Under the pieces are notes generated by a model. That model made no database searches and was not told the DNA's origin. It saw only the letters and a program-made list of their open reading frames with translations. A DNA stretch of 5,536 nt from contig JAYVYR010000182.1 of the NCBI GenBank assembly GCA_043784065.1, positions 1 to 5,536 on the forward strand. The letters run 5' to 3'. Made by a program: the position numbers and the translations under genes. The first letter of the stretch is position 1. The number at the start of each line of letters is the position of its first letter. This document shows positions 5,533 through 5,536 of the stretch, piece after piece. Source of the DNA: Bog-756 sp043784065 (GTDB lineage: Bacteria; Actinomycetota; Acidimicrobiia; Acidimicrobiales; RAAP-2).

Positions 5533-5536
5533 ACTC

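Noticed and set aside
1..5536. CRISPR, tRNA, rRNA, insertion sequence or attachment site
   Set aside because: No spaced direct repeats, no cloverleaf or conserved rRNA segment, no terminal inverted repeats or transposase sequence were seen on either strand.

Overview
The window is a GC-rich stretch of bacterial chromosome in which every recognisable gene lies on the + strand. The protein sequences and the gene order pnp, M16 zinc peptidase (pepR), dapB point to an actinobacterium. The same order occurs in Streptomyces, and DapB closely resembles the mycobacterial type around its HHxxKxDAPSGT and VAHQEVL segments. A lineage outside Streptomyces and Mycobacterium, perhaps Acidimicrobiia, is my guess; the sequence alone does not settle it.

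Layout. Positions 2-2086 hold the 3' five sixths of pnp (polynucleotide phosphorylase); its first ~130 codons lie upstream of the window. The 96 bases after it hold a strong hairpin (2093-2139), a tandem TGACGTC repeat (2150-2164) and an excellent Shine-Dalgarno. These lead into pepR (2183-3442), an M16B zinc peptidase with its HxxEH site intact. A 50-base gap with a small hairpin and a -10-like element precedes an unrecognised single-pass membrane protein of 152 residues (3493-3951). A 64-base gap with a second -10-like element precedes dapB (4016-4852), for lysine/diaminopimelate synthesis. Seven bases later a TetR-family repressor gene begins (4860-5438). The last 98 bases hold an inverted repeat, a convincing -35/-10 promoter with a palindrome over its -35, and a purine-rich ribosome binding site, all pointing at a gene that starts just past the window end.

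How it works together. pnp and pepR look like a housekeeping RNA-decay and proteolysis pair, with the hairpin able to tune read-through or protect the pnp 3' end. The membrane protein gene and dapB each have a TANNNT box 6-7 bases before the ATG, which is the spacing of leaderless actinobacterial promoters, so each may have its own transcription start. tetR probably shares the dapB message. The best candidate for its own target is the palindrome overlapping the promoter at the right edge.

I found no RNA gene, mobile element, CRISPR array or obvious new multi-gene system. The most interesting items are the unknown membrane protein placed between pepR and dapB, the paired leaderless-type promoters, and the candidate TetR operator.
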